Assembly (NCBI GenBank): GCA_002404095.1
Contig: DHJA01000245.1
Location: 1 to 8,054, forward strand
Reading direction: 5' to 3'
DNA length: 8,054 nt
DNA from: Planctomycetaceae bacterium UBA4732
GTDB taxonomy: Bacteria; Planctomycetota; Planctomycetia; Gemmatales; Gemmataceae
Shown here in pieces: positions 1-4,951 of the stretch. Below the pieces are notes generated by a model, which was given only the letters and a program-made list of their open reading frames with translations, made no database searches and was not told where the DNA came from. The stretch's first letter is position 1. Each line of letters opens with the position of its first letter. The position numbers and the translations under genes are program-made.

Positions 1-99
1 TGTCCCTCACGCGGAGCGTGAGGAACGGCGAGCAGAGCGTGCGGAGTACATTCTGGGCGTTCGTTGTCCCTCACGCGGAGCGTGAGGAGTACTTTGTGG
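1..99. repeat. Tandem palindromic repeats upstream of rpsC
   Basis: A 24-bp sequence is present twice in direct orientation, at 1-24 and 65-88, with no mismatch. Each copy holds a small palindrome, CCTCACGC-GGA-GCGTGAGG, at 5-23 and 69-87 (8-bp arms, 3-nt loop). A second, offset duplication links 35-56 with 78-99 (19 of 22 bases identical, both holding GAGCGTG and GGAGTAC). The 13-nt core CACGCGGAGCGTG recurs in the rplX–rplE gap at 2907-2919, and in reverse complement at 2806-2818. I see no end of an upstream gene such as rplV in 1-147. The first copy begins at the window edge, so the array may extend further left. This looks like a short-repeat family or a remnant of a non-autonomous mobile element. 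The function is unknown. Confidence 0.85.
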
Positions 100-147
100 A
101 ACTACTGGAAAGCGCCCGGAGAACTAAGCGGAAGCGAGTTGATTTTT

Positions 148-837
148 ATGGGTCAAAAAGTCAGGCCGACCGGCTTTCGCACCGGAATCTTCGTCGATTG
201 GCTGAGTACCTGGTACGCCAACAAGCAGGACTTTTCCGATCTGCTCGTGGAAGATTTCAAGATCCGCAAGTACGTCAAGAAACGCTACGGCGGAGCGCAG
301 ATTTCTAAGATTCGCATCCACCGGACGCGTGAGAAGGTTGTGGTTTTCGTCCACTCCGGCCGCGTCGGCATGATTATCGGCAAGAAGGGCGCCGAGGTCG
401 ATAAGCTCACCAAGGAGCTGGAAGATCTCACTCACCGTCACATCGAAGTCAAGACGGTCGAGGTCAACCGCCCTGAGGTGGACCCGCAGTTGGTGGCGGA
501 GAGCATCGCGGAGCAGCTGGCGAAGCGCTCCAGTTTCCGCCGCACTATGAAGAAGCACATCGACCAGACGATGGAGGCCGGGGCCAAGGGCATCAAGGTG
601 CTAATGGCCGGCCGGCTCGGCGGGTCGGAAATGGCCCGCAGCGAAGGCGGCATGGCCGGCAGCATTCCGCTGTCCACCCTGCGGGCGAAGGTGGAATACG
701 GATTCACCGAGGCGAAAACGGCCCAGGGTAACATCGGCGTCAAGGTGTGGATCAACAACGGCGATTATCTGGACCCGGAACCGGTGCCAGACAACAACAT
801 CGCGCCGCGAGGCCGGGGCCGCGGGCCGCGCCGCTAG
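148..837 (+). CDS. rpsC: 30S ribosomal protein S3 (uS3)
   Basis: S3 lies at the mRNA entry channel of the 30S head and helps unwind incoming mRNA. The 229-aa product has the family start MGQKVRPTGFRTGI. A type-2 KH domain follows at roughly residues 40-110, with its RNA-binding GKKG loop at 78-81 after RVGMII. The C-terminal S3 domain includes STLRAKVEYGFTEA near 176-189 and IGVKVWI at 196-202. The last ten residues are arginine/glycine-rich, a basic tail. The ATG at 148 was chosen because it gives the family N-terminus; the same frame is open further upstream to a TTG at 64, but that part runs through repeat DNA and matches nothing. No good Shine-Dalgarno sequence precedes 148, only AG-rich sequence. 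rplP follows after 18 nt, as in other S10 clusters. Confidence 0.98.
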   Translation: MGQKVRPTGFRTGIFVDWLSTWYANKQDFSDLLVEDFKIRKYVKKRYGGAQISKIRIHRTREKVVVFVHSGRVGMIIGKKGAEVDKLTKELEDLTHRHIEVKTVEVNRPEVDPQLVAESIAEQLAKRSSFRRTMKKHIDQTMEAGAKGIKVLMAGRLGGSEMARSEGGMAGSIPLSTLRAKVEYGFTEAKTAQGNIGVKVWINNGDYLDPEPVPDNNIAPRGRGRGPRR

Positions 838-855
838 GCGATAAGGAGAACGACC

Positions 856-1278
856 ATGCCGTTGATGCCTAAACGAGTGAAGTTCCGCAAGAGCGCCCGC
901 GGCGTCCTGCGCGGCAACGCCCATCGCGGTAACACGGTCAGTTACGGCGAATTCGGCTTGCAATCGCTAGAAAGCGGCTGGCTGAGTGCGGAGTCCATCG
1001 AGGCCGGCCGCATCACCGCCACGCATTCGGTTCGCGGCGAAGGCCGGCTATTCATCCGCGTCTTCCCGCATAAGTCGATCACGGCCATCCCGGCCGAGAC
1101 GCGCATGGGTAAGGGCAAGGGCGAGCCGGAGTATTGGGCGGCGGTCGTCAAGCCGGGCATGATTTTGTACGAAATCGGCGGCCTGCCCGAAGCGGCGGCT
1201 CGCGACGCCCTGGCTCGCGTGGCATACAAGATGCCGTTCCGGTGCCGCTTTGTGACGCGCCGGCCGAGCGTCGGCTGA
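856..1278 (+). CDS. rplP: 50S ribosomal protein L16 (uL16)
   Basis: L16 sits near the central protuberance of the 50S subunit and helps position tRNA at the A and P sites. The 140-aa product has the usual family length. Hallmarks are PKRVKFRKSARG near the N-terminus, the loop ETRMGKGKGEPEYWAAVV at about 81-98 that reaches towards the peptidyl transferase centre, and a C-terminal alanine-rich helix ending in MPFRCRFV. The start at 856 has AAGGAG at 843-848 with a 7-nt spacer. A second ATG three codons on (865) would also preserve the PKR motif but is less well placed. The gene sits between rpsC and rpmC, the standard order. Confidence 0.98.
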   Translation: MPLMPKRVKFRKSARGVLRGNAHRGNTVSYGEFGLQSLESGWLSAESIEAGRITATHSVRGEGRLFIRVFPHKSITAIPAETRMGKGKGEPEYWAAVVKPGMILYEIGGLPEAAARDALARVAYKMPFRCRFVTRRPSVG

Positions 1279-1302
1279 GAAGCATCGTGGGAGATTAGAG
1301 AG

Positions 1303-1527
1303 ATGAAACCGGCCGAATGTCGGGCAATGAGCGATGAACAGCTAATGTTGACCCTCAAGGATACGGTCAAGCATCTGTTCCAACTGCGGTTCCAGTCCGC
1401 CACGGAGCGGCTGGAAACGCCGAGCGAGATCCACAAAGCCAAGCAGGAAATCGCTCGCATCAAAACGATTCAACGTGAGCGCGAACTCGCCGCCCTGAGC
1501 GGCGCGGCGACCCAAGGGGCGAAGTAA
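1303..1527 (+). CDS. rpmC: 50S ribosomal protein L29 (uL29)
   Basis: L29 is a small helical protein next to the polypeptide exit tunnel, beside L23, where it contributes to the docking area for SRP and trigger factor. The 74-aa product shows the two-helix hairpin pattern: a first helix with SDEQL, then LFQLRFQ at 25-31, a turn LETPSEI, and a second helix with IARIKTIQRER at 50-60. It has about ten extra residues at the C-terminus (AALSGAATQGAK) beyond the common 60-65 aa. Only three bases separate its stop from the rpsQ start, so the two are probably translationally coupled. Confidence 0.97.
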   Translation: MKPAECRAMSDEQLMLTLKDTVKHLFQLRFQSATERLETPSEIHKAKQEIARIKTIQRERELAALSGAATQGAK

Positions 1528-1530
1528 GCA

Positions 1531-1875
1531 ATGGATCAGCAGCCGGCCCAACCGATGGTGAAGCAGGAACAACGCGGGCGGCGCCGCGTCGAAACCGGCG
1601 TCGTCACCAGCGATAAGATGGACAAAACAAGGCGCGTGGAAATCCCCCGCCTCGTCAAGCACCCGCGCTATGGTAAATACATCAAGCGCCGGACGGTCTG
1701 CAAGGTCCACGATGAAAACAACGACTCGCACATCGGCGACACCGTCGAGATCATGGAAACGCGGCCGATTTCCAAGACGAAGAATTGGCGGCTGATGCGC
1801 GTGGTGCGCAAGTCGGCCCTGGCGCCTATTGTCGCGGCGGGTGTACCTGAAGCGTCGCCGCCCCCCGCGACATGA
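1531..1875 (+). CDS. rpsQ: 30S ribosomal protein S17 (uS17), with extended ends
   Basis: S17 is a primary 16S rRNA-binding protein of OB-fold type in the 30S body. The core is clear: [15 protein letters not shown] at about 19-33, [10 protein letters not shown] near 44-53, [17 protein letters not shown] at 56-72 and the signature [12 protein letters not shown] at 75-86. At 114 aa it is longer than the usual 80-90 aa. About 15 residues rich in Gln and basic residues lie before the core, and a C-terminal tail of about 20 residues ends in Pro/Ala (EASPPPAT). An alternative ATG at 1555 (residue 9) would shorten the N-terminus, but no Shine-Dalgarno precedes it, whereas AAGGGG at 1514-1519 inside rpmC can serve the 1531 start. 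A long hairpin follows 17 nt after the stop. Confidence 0.97.
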   Translation: MDQQPAQPMVKQEQRGRRRVETGVVTSDKMDKTRRVEIPRLVKHPRYGKYIKRRTVCKVHDENNDSHIGDTVEIMETRPISKTKNWRLMRVVRKSALAPIVAAGVPEASPPPAT

Positions 1876-1892
1876 CCTCGTTGGAAGGCATT

Positions 1893-1959
1893 GGTTTGTC
1901 CCATAAGTCCCATAGGTCTTATAAGTCCTATAAGACCTATGGGACTTATGGGATAAACT
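1893..1959. repeat. Long near-perfect hairpin between rpsQ and rplN
   Basis: Arms at 1900-1923 and 1929-1952 are perfectly complementary over 24 bp with a 5-nt loop AGTCC. Pairing continues outward to about 1893/1959 with two G·T wobbles, giving roughly 31 bp. The stem is also a 9-nt periodic repeat: successive units ATAAGTCCC, ATAGGTCTT, ATAAGTCCT, ATAAGACCT and ATGGGACTT. It is more AT-rich than the flanking genes. No T-run follows, so it is not a canonical intrinsic terminator. As RNA it would be a strong duplex, a possible RNase III or pausing site (inference), or a mobile repeat. Confidence 0.93.
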
Positions 1960-1985
1960 AACGGGCGGAATCAAAAGGTTAGAAC

Positions 1986-2354
1986 ATGATTCAGATGTAT
2001 TCGTACTTGGACGTCGCGGACAACACCGGCGCCAAGGAATGTATGTGCATCAAGGTGCTGGGCGGCACGCGCCGGCGTTACGCCGGTCTCGGCGATGTTA
2101 TCATCGCCAGCATTAAAAAGGCGATCCCCGGCGGCGAAGTGAAGCCCGGCGAAGTGGTGCGCGCCGTCGTGGTGCGCGTCAAGCAGCCAACGCGGCGCAA
2201 CGACGGCAGTTACGTCCGCTTTGACCGCAACGCCCTGGTGCTGATCGACGCCGATCAGAACCCGCGCGGTACGCGCATCTTCGGCGCGGTGGCGCGCGAA
2301 CTGCGCGAAAAGGGTTACGCCAAGATTGTCAGCCTGGCGAACGAGGTGGTCTGA
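1986..2354 (+). CDS. rplN: 50S ribosomal protein L14 (uL14)
   Basis: L14 binds 23S rRNA at the subunit interface, near L19, contributes to an intersubunit bridge, and is the docking site of the silencing factor RsfS. The 122-aa product has the exact family length. Motifs are the N-terminal [18 protein letters not shown], then [19 protein letters not shown] at about 21-39 and the signature [15 protein letters not shown] at 92-106. The common proline of FGPVAREL is alanine here. AAGG at 1975-1978 with a 7-nt spacer supports the start. The gene opens a new run after the hairpin gap; in E. coli the spc operon begins at rplN, but no clear promoter could be identified here. Confidence 0.98.
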   Translation: MIQMYSYLDVADNTGAKECMCIKVLGGTRRRYAGLGDVIIASIKKAIPGGEVKPGEVVRAVVVRVKQPTRRNDGSYVRFDRNALVLIDADQNPRGTRIFGAVARELREKGYAKIVSLANEVV

Positions 2355-2360
2355 GGCGAG

Positions 2361-2381
2361 CCGGGTCGCGTAAGCGCCCGG
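2361..2381 (+). repeat. Small stem-loop with GTAA loop in the rplN–rplX gap
   Basis: CCGGG at 2361-2365 pairs with CCCGG at 2377-2381, and CGC at 2367-2369 pairs with GCG at 2374-2376. A single bulged T lies at 2366, and the loop is GTAA, a GNRA-type tetraloop as RNA. The right side, AAGCGCCCGGAGA at 2372-2384, also occurs at 110-122 upstream of rpsC, there without its pairing partner. The stem is only 8 bp in a GC-rich genome, so chance remains possible. Confidence 0.45.
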
Positions 2382-2418
2382 AGATGAGTGCAAGCGCTGA
2401 ACGACGGAGTTTCGACCG

Positions 2419-2790
2419 ATGAGTTCCAAGGTTCACGTCCGCAAGGACGACATGGTGCAAGTGATCGCCGGCGACGACGCGGTGAAGGGCAAAGCGCACA
2501 AAGTTCTGCGCGTCCTTCCCGACGTTGGTAAGGTCGTCGTTGAAGGGATCAACCGCGTTTACAAGCACGTGAAGCCTAGTCAGCGCAGCCCGCAAGGCGG
2601 CCGGCTCTCGAAAGAGATGCCGATCGACGCTTCCAACGTGCTGTTGTTCTGCCCCACCTGTCGCCGTGGCGTGCGCATTGGGCGCCGTTATGAAGCCAAT
2701 GGGGCGAAGGTCCGTTTCTGCAAGAAGTGCGGCGCCAACCTCGGCGCCATTAGCAAGCCGCGCGCGAAGTACGCCAAGCCGGCTTCGTAA
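2419..2790 (+). CDS. rplX: 50S ribosomal protein L24 (uL24)
   Basis: L24 is an early assembly protein that binds the 5' domain of 23S rRNA and lies close to the exit tunnel. The N-terminal KOW-type segment is visible in HVRKDDMVQVIAGDDAVKGK at about 6-25, followed by GKVVVEGINRVYKHVKPSQ at 37-55 and the GGRLSKEMPIDASNVLL segment. The C-terminal part has two CxxC pairs (Cys78/81 and Cys101/104), a likely zinc-binding ribbon seen in many L24 proteins. Length is 123 aa, slightly above the common 100-115, ending in a basic tail. GGAG at 2406-2409 with a 9-nt spacer supports the start. A large inverted repeat begins 4 nt after the stop. Confidence 0.97.
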   Translation: MSSKVHVRKDDMVQVIAGDDAVKGKAHKVLRVLPDVGKVVVEGINRVYKHVKPSQRSPQGGRLSKEMPIDASNVLLFCPTCRRGVRIGRRYEANGAKVRFCKKCGANLGAISKPRAKYAKPAS

Positions 2791-2794
2791 AGTC

Positions 2795-2930
2795 CTCCTG
2801 GTTCCCACGCTCCGCGTGGGAACCCACGGGTGCGACGCTCTGCGTTGCGTCCAGTTCGGTGCAGTCTCTCGCGGGTTCGGGACGCAGAGCGTCCGGCCTT
2901 CGTTCCCACGCGGAGCGTGGGAACCAGGAG
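2795..2930. repeat. 136-nt nested inverted repeat between rplX and rplE
   Basis: Outer arms at 2795-2823 and 2902-2930 are perfect 29-bp reverse complements. Each arm is itself palindromic: GTTCCCACGC-TCC-GCGTGGGAAC at 2801-2823 and its complement at 2902-2924. A second inner pair of 12 bp lies at 2834-2845 and 2882-2893 (GACGCTCTGCGT and its complement). The element can therefore fold either as one long cruciform or as two separate arm hairpins plus an inner stem. It carries no coding signal and no T-run. The layout resembles a MITE or a REP-type element made of facing palindromes. I recall this core as abundant in planctomycete intergenic regions, but that is unverified here. Confidence 0.93.
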
Positions 2931-2978
2931 AGATTGTGGGGTCCAGAAGTCCTGTAGTTCGTACCGCTGAGTGAAGAC

Positions 2979-3521
2979 ATGGCTCGGTTGTTAGAAAAGT
3001 ACAAAACAGAGATCCTGCCGGCCCTGGCGACCAAGCTGGGCCGCAAGAACGTCCACAGCTTGCCGCACCTGGAGAAGATCGTCGTCAACATGGGCGTCGG
3101 CAAGGCGCTCCAAGACAAGAACCGCATGGGGCAGGCGGCCGACCAGCTAACGCAGCTTGCGGGTCAAAAGGCTCAGGTGCGGCAGGCACGCGTGGCGGTC
3201 AGCGGCTTCCGCCTGCGGGAAAACAACGAAATCGGTTGTCGCGTCACGCTCCGGGGCAGCCGGATGTACGAATTCCTCGACCGGCTGATTAGCATCGCAC
3301 TACCTCGTATCCGCGACTTTCGCGGCATCAACCCGAAGAGCTTTGACGGCCACGGCAACTACAGCATGGGCTTGGCGGAGCAACAGGTGTTCCCCGAAAT
3401 CGATCCGGATAAGGTGACATTCGTCCAAGGCATGGACGTGACTTTCGTGACGAGTACGAACAAGGACGACGAGGCCCGCGAATTGCTTCGCGGCTTCGGC
3501 ATGCCTTTCCGCGAGGCGTAA
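2979..3521 (+). CDS. rplE: 50S ribosomal protein L5 (uL5)
   Basis: L5 binds 5S rRNA in the central protuberance and contacts P-site tRNA and the 30S head. The 180-aa product has the family length. Motifs are the N-terminal [27 protein letters not shown] at 28-41, the stretch [20 protein letters not shown] at about 72-91, and [20 protein letters not shown] at 110-129, which is highly conserved. The C-terminus ends in the conserved [10 protein letters not shown]. The start at 2979 gives the usual N-terminus; only a weak GTGAAG precedes it. It lies 48 nt beyond the end of the large inverted repeat. Confidence 0.98.
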   Translation: MARLLEKYKTEILPALATKLGRKNVHSLPHLEKIVVNMGVGKALQDKNRMGQAADQLTQLAGQKAQVRQARVAVSGFRLRENNEIGCRVTLRGSRMYEFLDRLISIALPRIRDFRGINPKSFDGHGNYSMGLAEQQVFPEIDPDKVTFVQGMDVTFVTSTNKDDEARELLRGFGMPFREA

Positions 3522-3537
3522 AAGGCATCTGTTTAGC

Positions 3538-3558
3538 CGCGACCCGAAGGGGAGCGCG
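3538..3558 (+). repeat. Short GC-rich stem-loop before rpsN
   Basis: CGCG at 3538-3541 and CCC at 3543-3545 can pair with GGG at 3549-3551 and CGCG at 3555-3558, with mismatches between the two stems and a GAA loop. It lies in the 55-nt gap between rplE and rpsN, which otherwise holds only the rpsN ribosome binding region. The motif resembles a CGCGACCC…GGGAGCGCG repeat that I recall from planctomycete genomes. It is too short to be certain. Confidence 0.35.
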
Positions 3559-3576
3559 AGGAAGACCAGAGGAATC

Positions 3577-3813
3577 ATGGCAACCACAGCGAAAAACGTA
3601 AAGTTTCGCAAGCAGTTGGCCAAGCTGGAAGCCAGCAGGCGCACGCCGGACAAGGTCAAGATGCCGCCGCGTGAGCGCATCCGCATCCGGCTTCGCTGTA
3701 AGCTGTGCGGCCGGCCGCGGGCCGTTTATCGTAAATTTGGCATCTGCCGTATCTGCTTCCGCGATATGGCGAGCGACGGGCTGATTCCGGGCGTGAAAAA
3801 GGCCAGCTGGTGA
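3577..3813 (+). CDS. rpsN: 30S ribosomal protein S14, zinc-binding type (uS14)
   Basis: S14 is a late-assembling protein of the 30S head, near S3 and S10. The C-terminal half is unmistakable: [20 protein letters not shown] at 41-60 with four cysteines (41, 44, 57, 60) forming the zinc site, then [18 protein letters not shown] to the end. The length is odd: 78 aa, between the usual zinc form (about 61 aa) and the zinc-free form (about 89-101 aa). The segment [13 protein letters not shown] at 29-41 resembles the LPRDSSPxRxRNRC region of the long form. The start at 3577 has AGAGGA at 3568-3573, close (3 nt) to the ATG. The next in-frame ATG at 3661 would leave only 50 aa. The rpsH ribosome binding site overlaps this gene's stop. 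Confidence 0.97.
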   Translation: MATTAKNVKFRKQLAKLEASRRTPDKVKMPPRERIRIRLRCKLCGRPRAVYRKFGICRICFRDMASDGLIPGVKKASW

Positions 3814-3816
3814 GGA
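3812..3816 (+). promoter_or_regulatory. rpsH ribosome binding site overlapping the rpsN stop codon
   Basis: GAGGA starts at the second base of the rpsN TGA stop (3811-3813). It lies 7 nt from the ATG at 3824 and 10 nt from the ATG at 3827, so either start could be used. The overlap suggests that ribosomes ending rpsN keep the site open for rpsH, that is, translational coupling (inference). Confidence 0.6.
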
Positions 3817-3823
3817 CTCAACC

Positions 3824-4270
3824 ATGATGACTGATCCGTTGGCCGACATGCTCACCCGCATTCGCAACGCCAACCGCATTGAGCGCCCGGCCGTCGATAT
3901 GCCGGCCACCAAACTAAAAGCGGCCGTCGCCCAGGTTCTCAAGGAGGAAGGTTTCATCCTGGAGTATCAGGTCGGCCGGGCCGGTGTGGACGCGAAGGGC
4001 GCCCCGACCTTCGAGCTGGAAAACGACATGAGCAAGCCGAAGGCGGTCTTGCGAGTGTTCCTGAAGTACGGCCCGGAAGGCGAGCGCGTCATCCGCCGGA
4101 TTGATCGGGCCAGCCGTCCCGGTCGGCGTTTGTACCGGCATACGCGGGACATCAAGCCGGTGCTGGACGGGCTGGGAATCAGCATTCTTAGCACGAGCCG
4201 CGGCGTGATGAGCAACCGCCGGGCCAAGGCCCAGAAGGTCGGCGGCGAATTGTTGTGTACCGTGTATTAG
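3824..4270 (+). CDS. rpsH: 30S ribosomal protein S8 (uS8), with internal insertion
   Basis: S8 binds the central domain of 16S rRNA and is needed for platform assembly. In E. coli it also represses translation of the spc operon by binding mRNA near rplE. The product is 148 aa against about 130 usually. Conserved parts are DPLADMLTRIRNANR at 4-18, LKEEGFI at 39-45, LKYGPEGERVI at 80-90, and GLGISILSTSRGVMSNRRAK at 116-135 followed by GGELLC. The extra length is mostly an insertion of about 12 residues in the loop around 50-73 (VGRAGVDAKGAPTFELEND), between the EEGFI strand and the AVLRVFLKYG strand. The start may be either ATG of the ATGATG pair; 3824 is given here, and 3827 would remove one Met. 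An inverted repeat begins 4 nt after the stop. Confidence 0.97.
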   Translation: MMTDPLADMLTRIRNANRIERPAVDMPATKLKAAVAQVLKEEGFILEYQVGRAGVDAKGAPTFELENDMSKPKAVLRVFLKYGPEGERVIRRIDRASRPGRRLYRHTRDIKPVLDGLGISILSTSRGVMSNRRAKAQKVGGELLCTVY

Positions 4271-4274
4271 TAGC

Positions 4275-4338
4275 GTGTGCCACGGCTGTGTCAGCCGTGT
4301 TTGACCCGTCCAACACGGCTGACACAGCCGTGGCACAC
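4275..4338. repeat. 27-bp inverted repeat between rpsH and rplF
   Basis: Arms at 4275-4301 and 4312-4338 are perfect 27-bp reverse complements around a 10-nt loop TGACCCGTCC. Each arm contains a smaller palindrome, CACGGCTG-TGT-CAGCCGTG (8-bp arms, 3-nt loop), the same design as the repeats at 5-23 and 2801-2823 but with an unrelated sequence. No T-run follows. The remaining 47 nt before rplF hold its strong ribosome binding site. Likely a dispersed palindromic repeat; a role in mRNA processing or attenuation is possible but unproven. Confidence 0.93.
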
Positions 4339-4385
4339 CAACCATCCGGCAATTTGGCCGTGACAGATCACTAGGAGGGGCGGAG

Positions 4386-4940
4386 ATGTCCCGTATTGGC
4401 CGACAACCCGTGGCCGTCCCCGCCGGCGTCAAGGTGCGCATCGCGGACGGTAAAGTATTCGTGGAAGGCCCCAAGGGCGCCAAGCTCGAACAGGCCGTTC
4501 ACCGTAATATGCGCATTGAGTTCGACGAAAACGCCAAGGCGATCAACGTCATCCGGCCCGACGACGGCCGGGAGAATCGTTCGCTGCACGGCCTGACGCG
4601 CAGTTTGATCGCCAACATGGTCCAGGGCGTGACCAAGGGCTACGAGCGCCGCCTGAAGATCGAGGGCATCGGCTACCAGGCGCGTATGGAAAAGAAGGCC
4701 ATCGTGTTGACGGTCGGTTACGCCAACGCGGTGAAGCTCGACCCGCCGGAAAACATCACGGTGGAGTTGCCGGACGCGACGACGATCCTCGTCAAAGGCT
4801 GGGACAAGCAGAAGGTGGGCCAGTTCGCGGCGGAGATTCGCCACGTCCGTCCGCCGGAACCGTACAAGGGCAAGGGCATCCGCTACGAGGACGAGAAGGT
4901 TCGTCGTAAGGAAGGCAAATCCTTCGCGAGCGGCGGCTGA
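4386..4940 (+). CDS. rplF: 50S ribosomal protein L6 (uL6)
   Basis: L6 has two similar domains and binds 23S rRNA near the sarcin-ricin loop, in the factor-binding area of the 50S. The 184-aa product starts [17 protein letters not shown], typical of the family. The first domain covers about 1-80 with [11 protein letters not shown] at 24-34. The second covers about 83-172 with [16 protein letters not shown] at 86-101, [20 protein letters not shown] at 144-163 and GIRYEDEKV. Length is close to the usual 175-180. AGGAGG at 4373-4378 with a 7-nt spacer is the strongest ribosome binding site in the window. rplR follows after 11 nt. Confidence 0.98.
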   Translation: MSRIGRQPVAVPAGVKVRIADGKVFVEGPKGAKLEQAVHRNMRIEFDENAKAINVIRPDDGRENRSLHGLTRSLIANMVQGVTKGYERRLKIEGIGYQARMEKKAIVLTVGYANAVKLDPPENITVELPDATTILVKGWDKQKVGQFAAEIRHVRPPEPYKGKGIRYEDEKVRRKEGKSFASGG

Positions 4941-4951
4941 TCGAGGCGACT

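Noticed and set aside
1..88. CRISPR-like direct repeats
   Set aside because: Only two copies are seen, the repeats are palindromic in the REP style, the intervening sequence itself contains related repeats, and no cas gene is present.
64..147. Longer N-terminus for rpsC starting at a TTG
   Set aside because: The extension is translated from palindromic repeat DNA and matches no part of S3; the ATG at 148 gives the family start MGQKVRP.
124..558. Antisense open frame opposite rpsC
   Set aside because: It is a shadow of the rpsC reading frame with no recognisable motif or ribosome binding site. The same applies to the other antisense frames in the window.
1893..1959. Intrinsic terminator between rpsQ and rplN
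   Set aside because: The stem is strong, but ATAAACTA follows instead of a T-run, and the operon continues on the same strand. The same reasoning rejects terminators at 2795-2930, 4275-4338 and 6532-6608.
1876..1985. A promoter for an rplN-led spc operon
   Set aside because: I looked for -35/-10 boxes; AT-rich parts belong to the hairpin and no convincing pair with correct spacing was seen.
2666..2974. Open frame across the end of rplX and the repeat gap
   Set aside because: It shares bases with rplX in another frame and runs through inverted-repeat DNA; its product shows no domain-like pattern.
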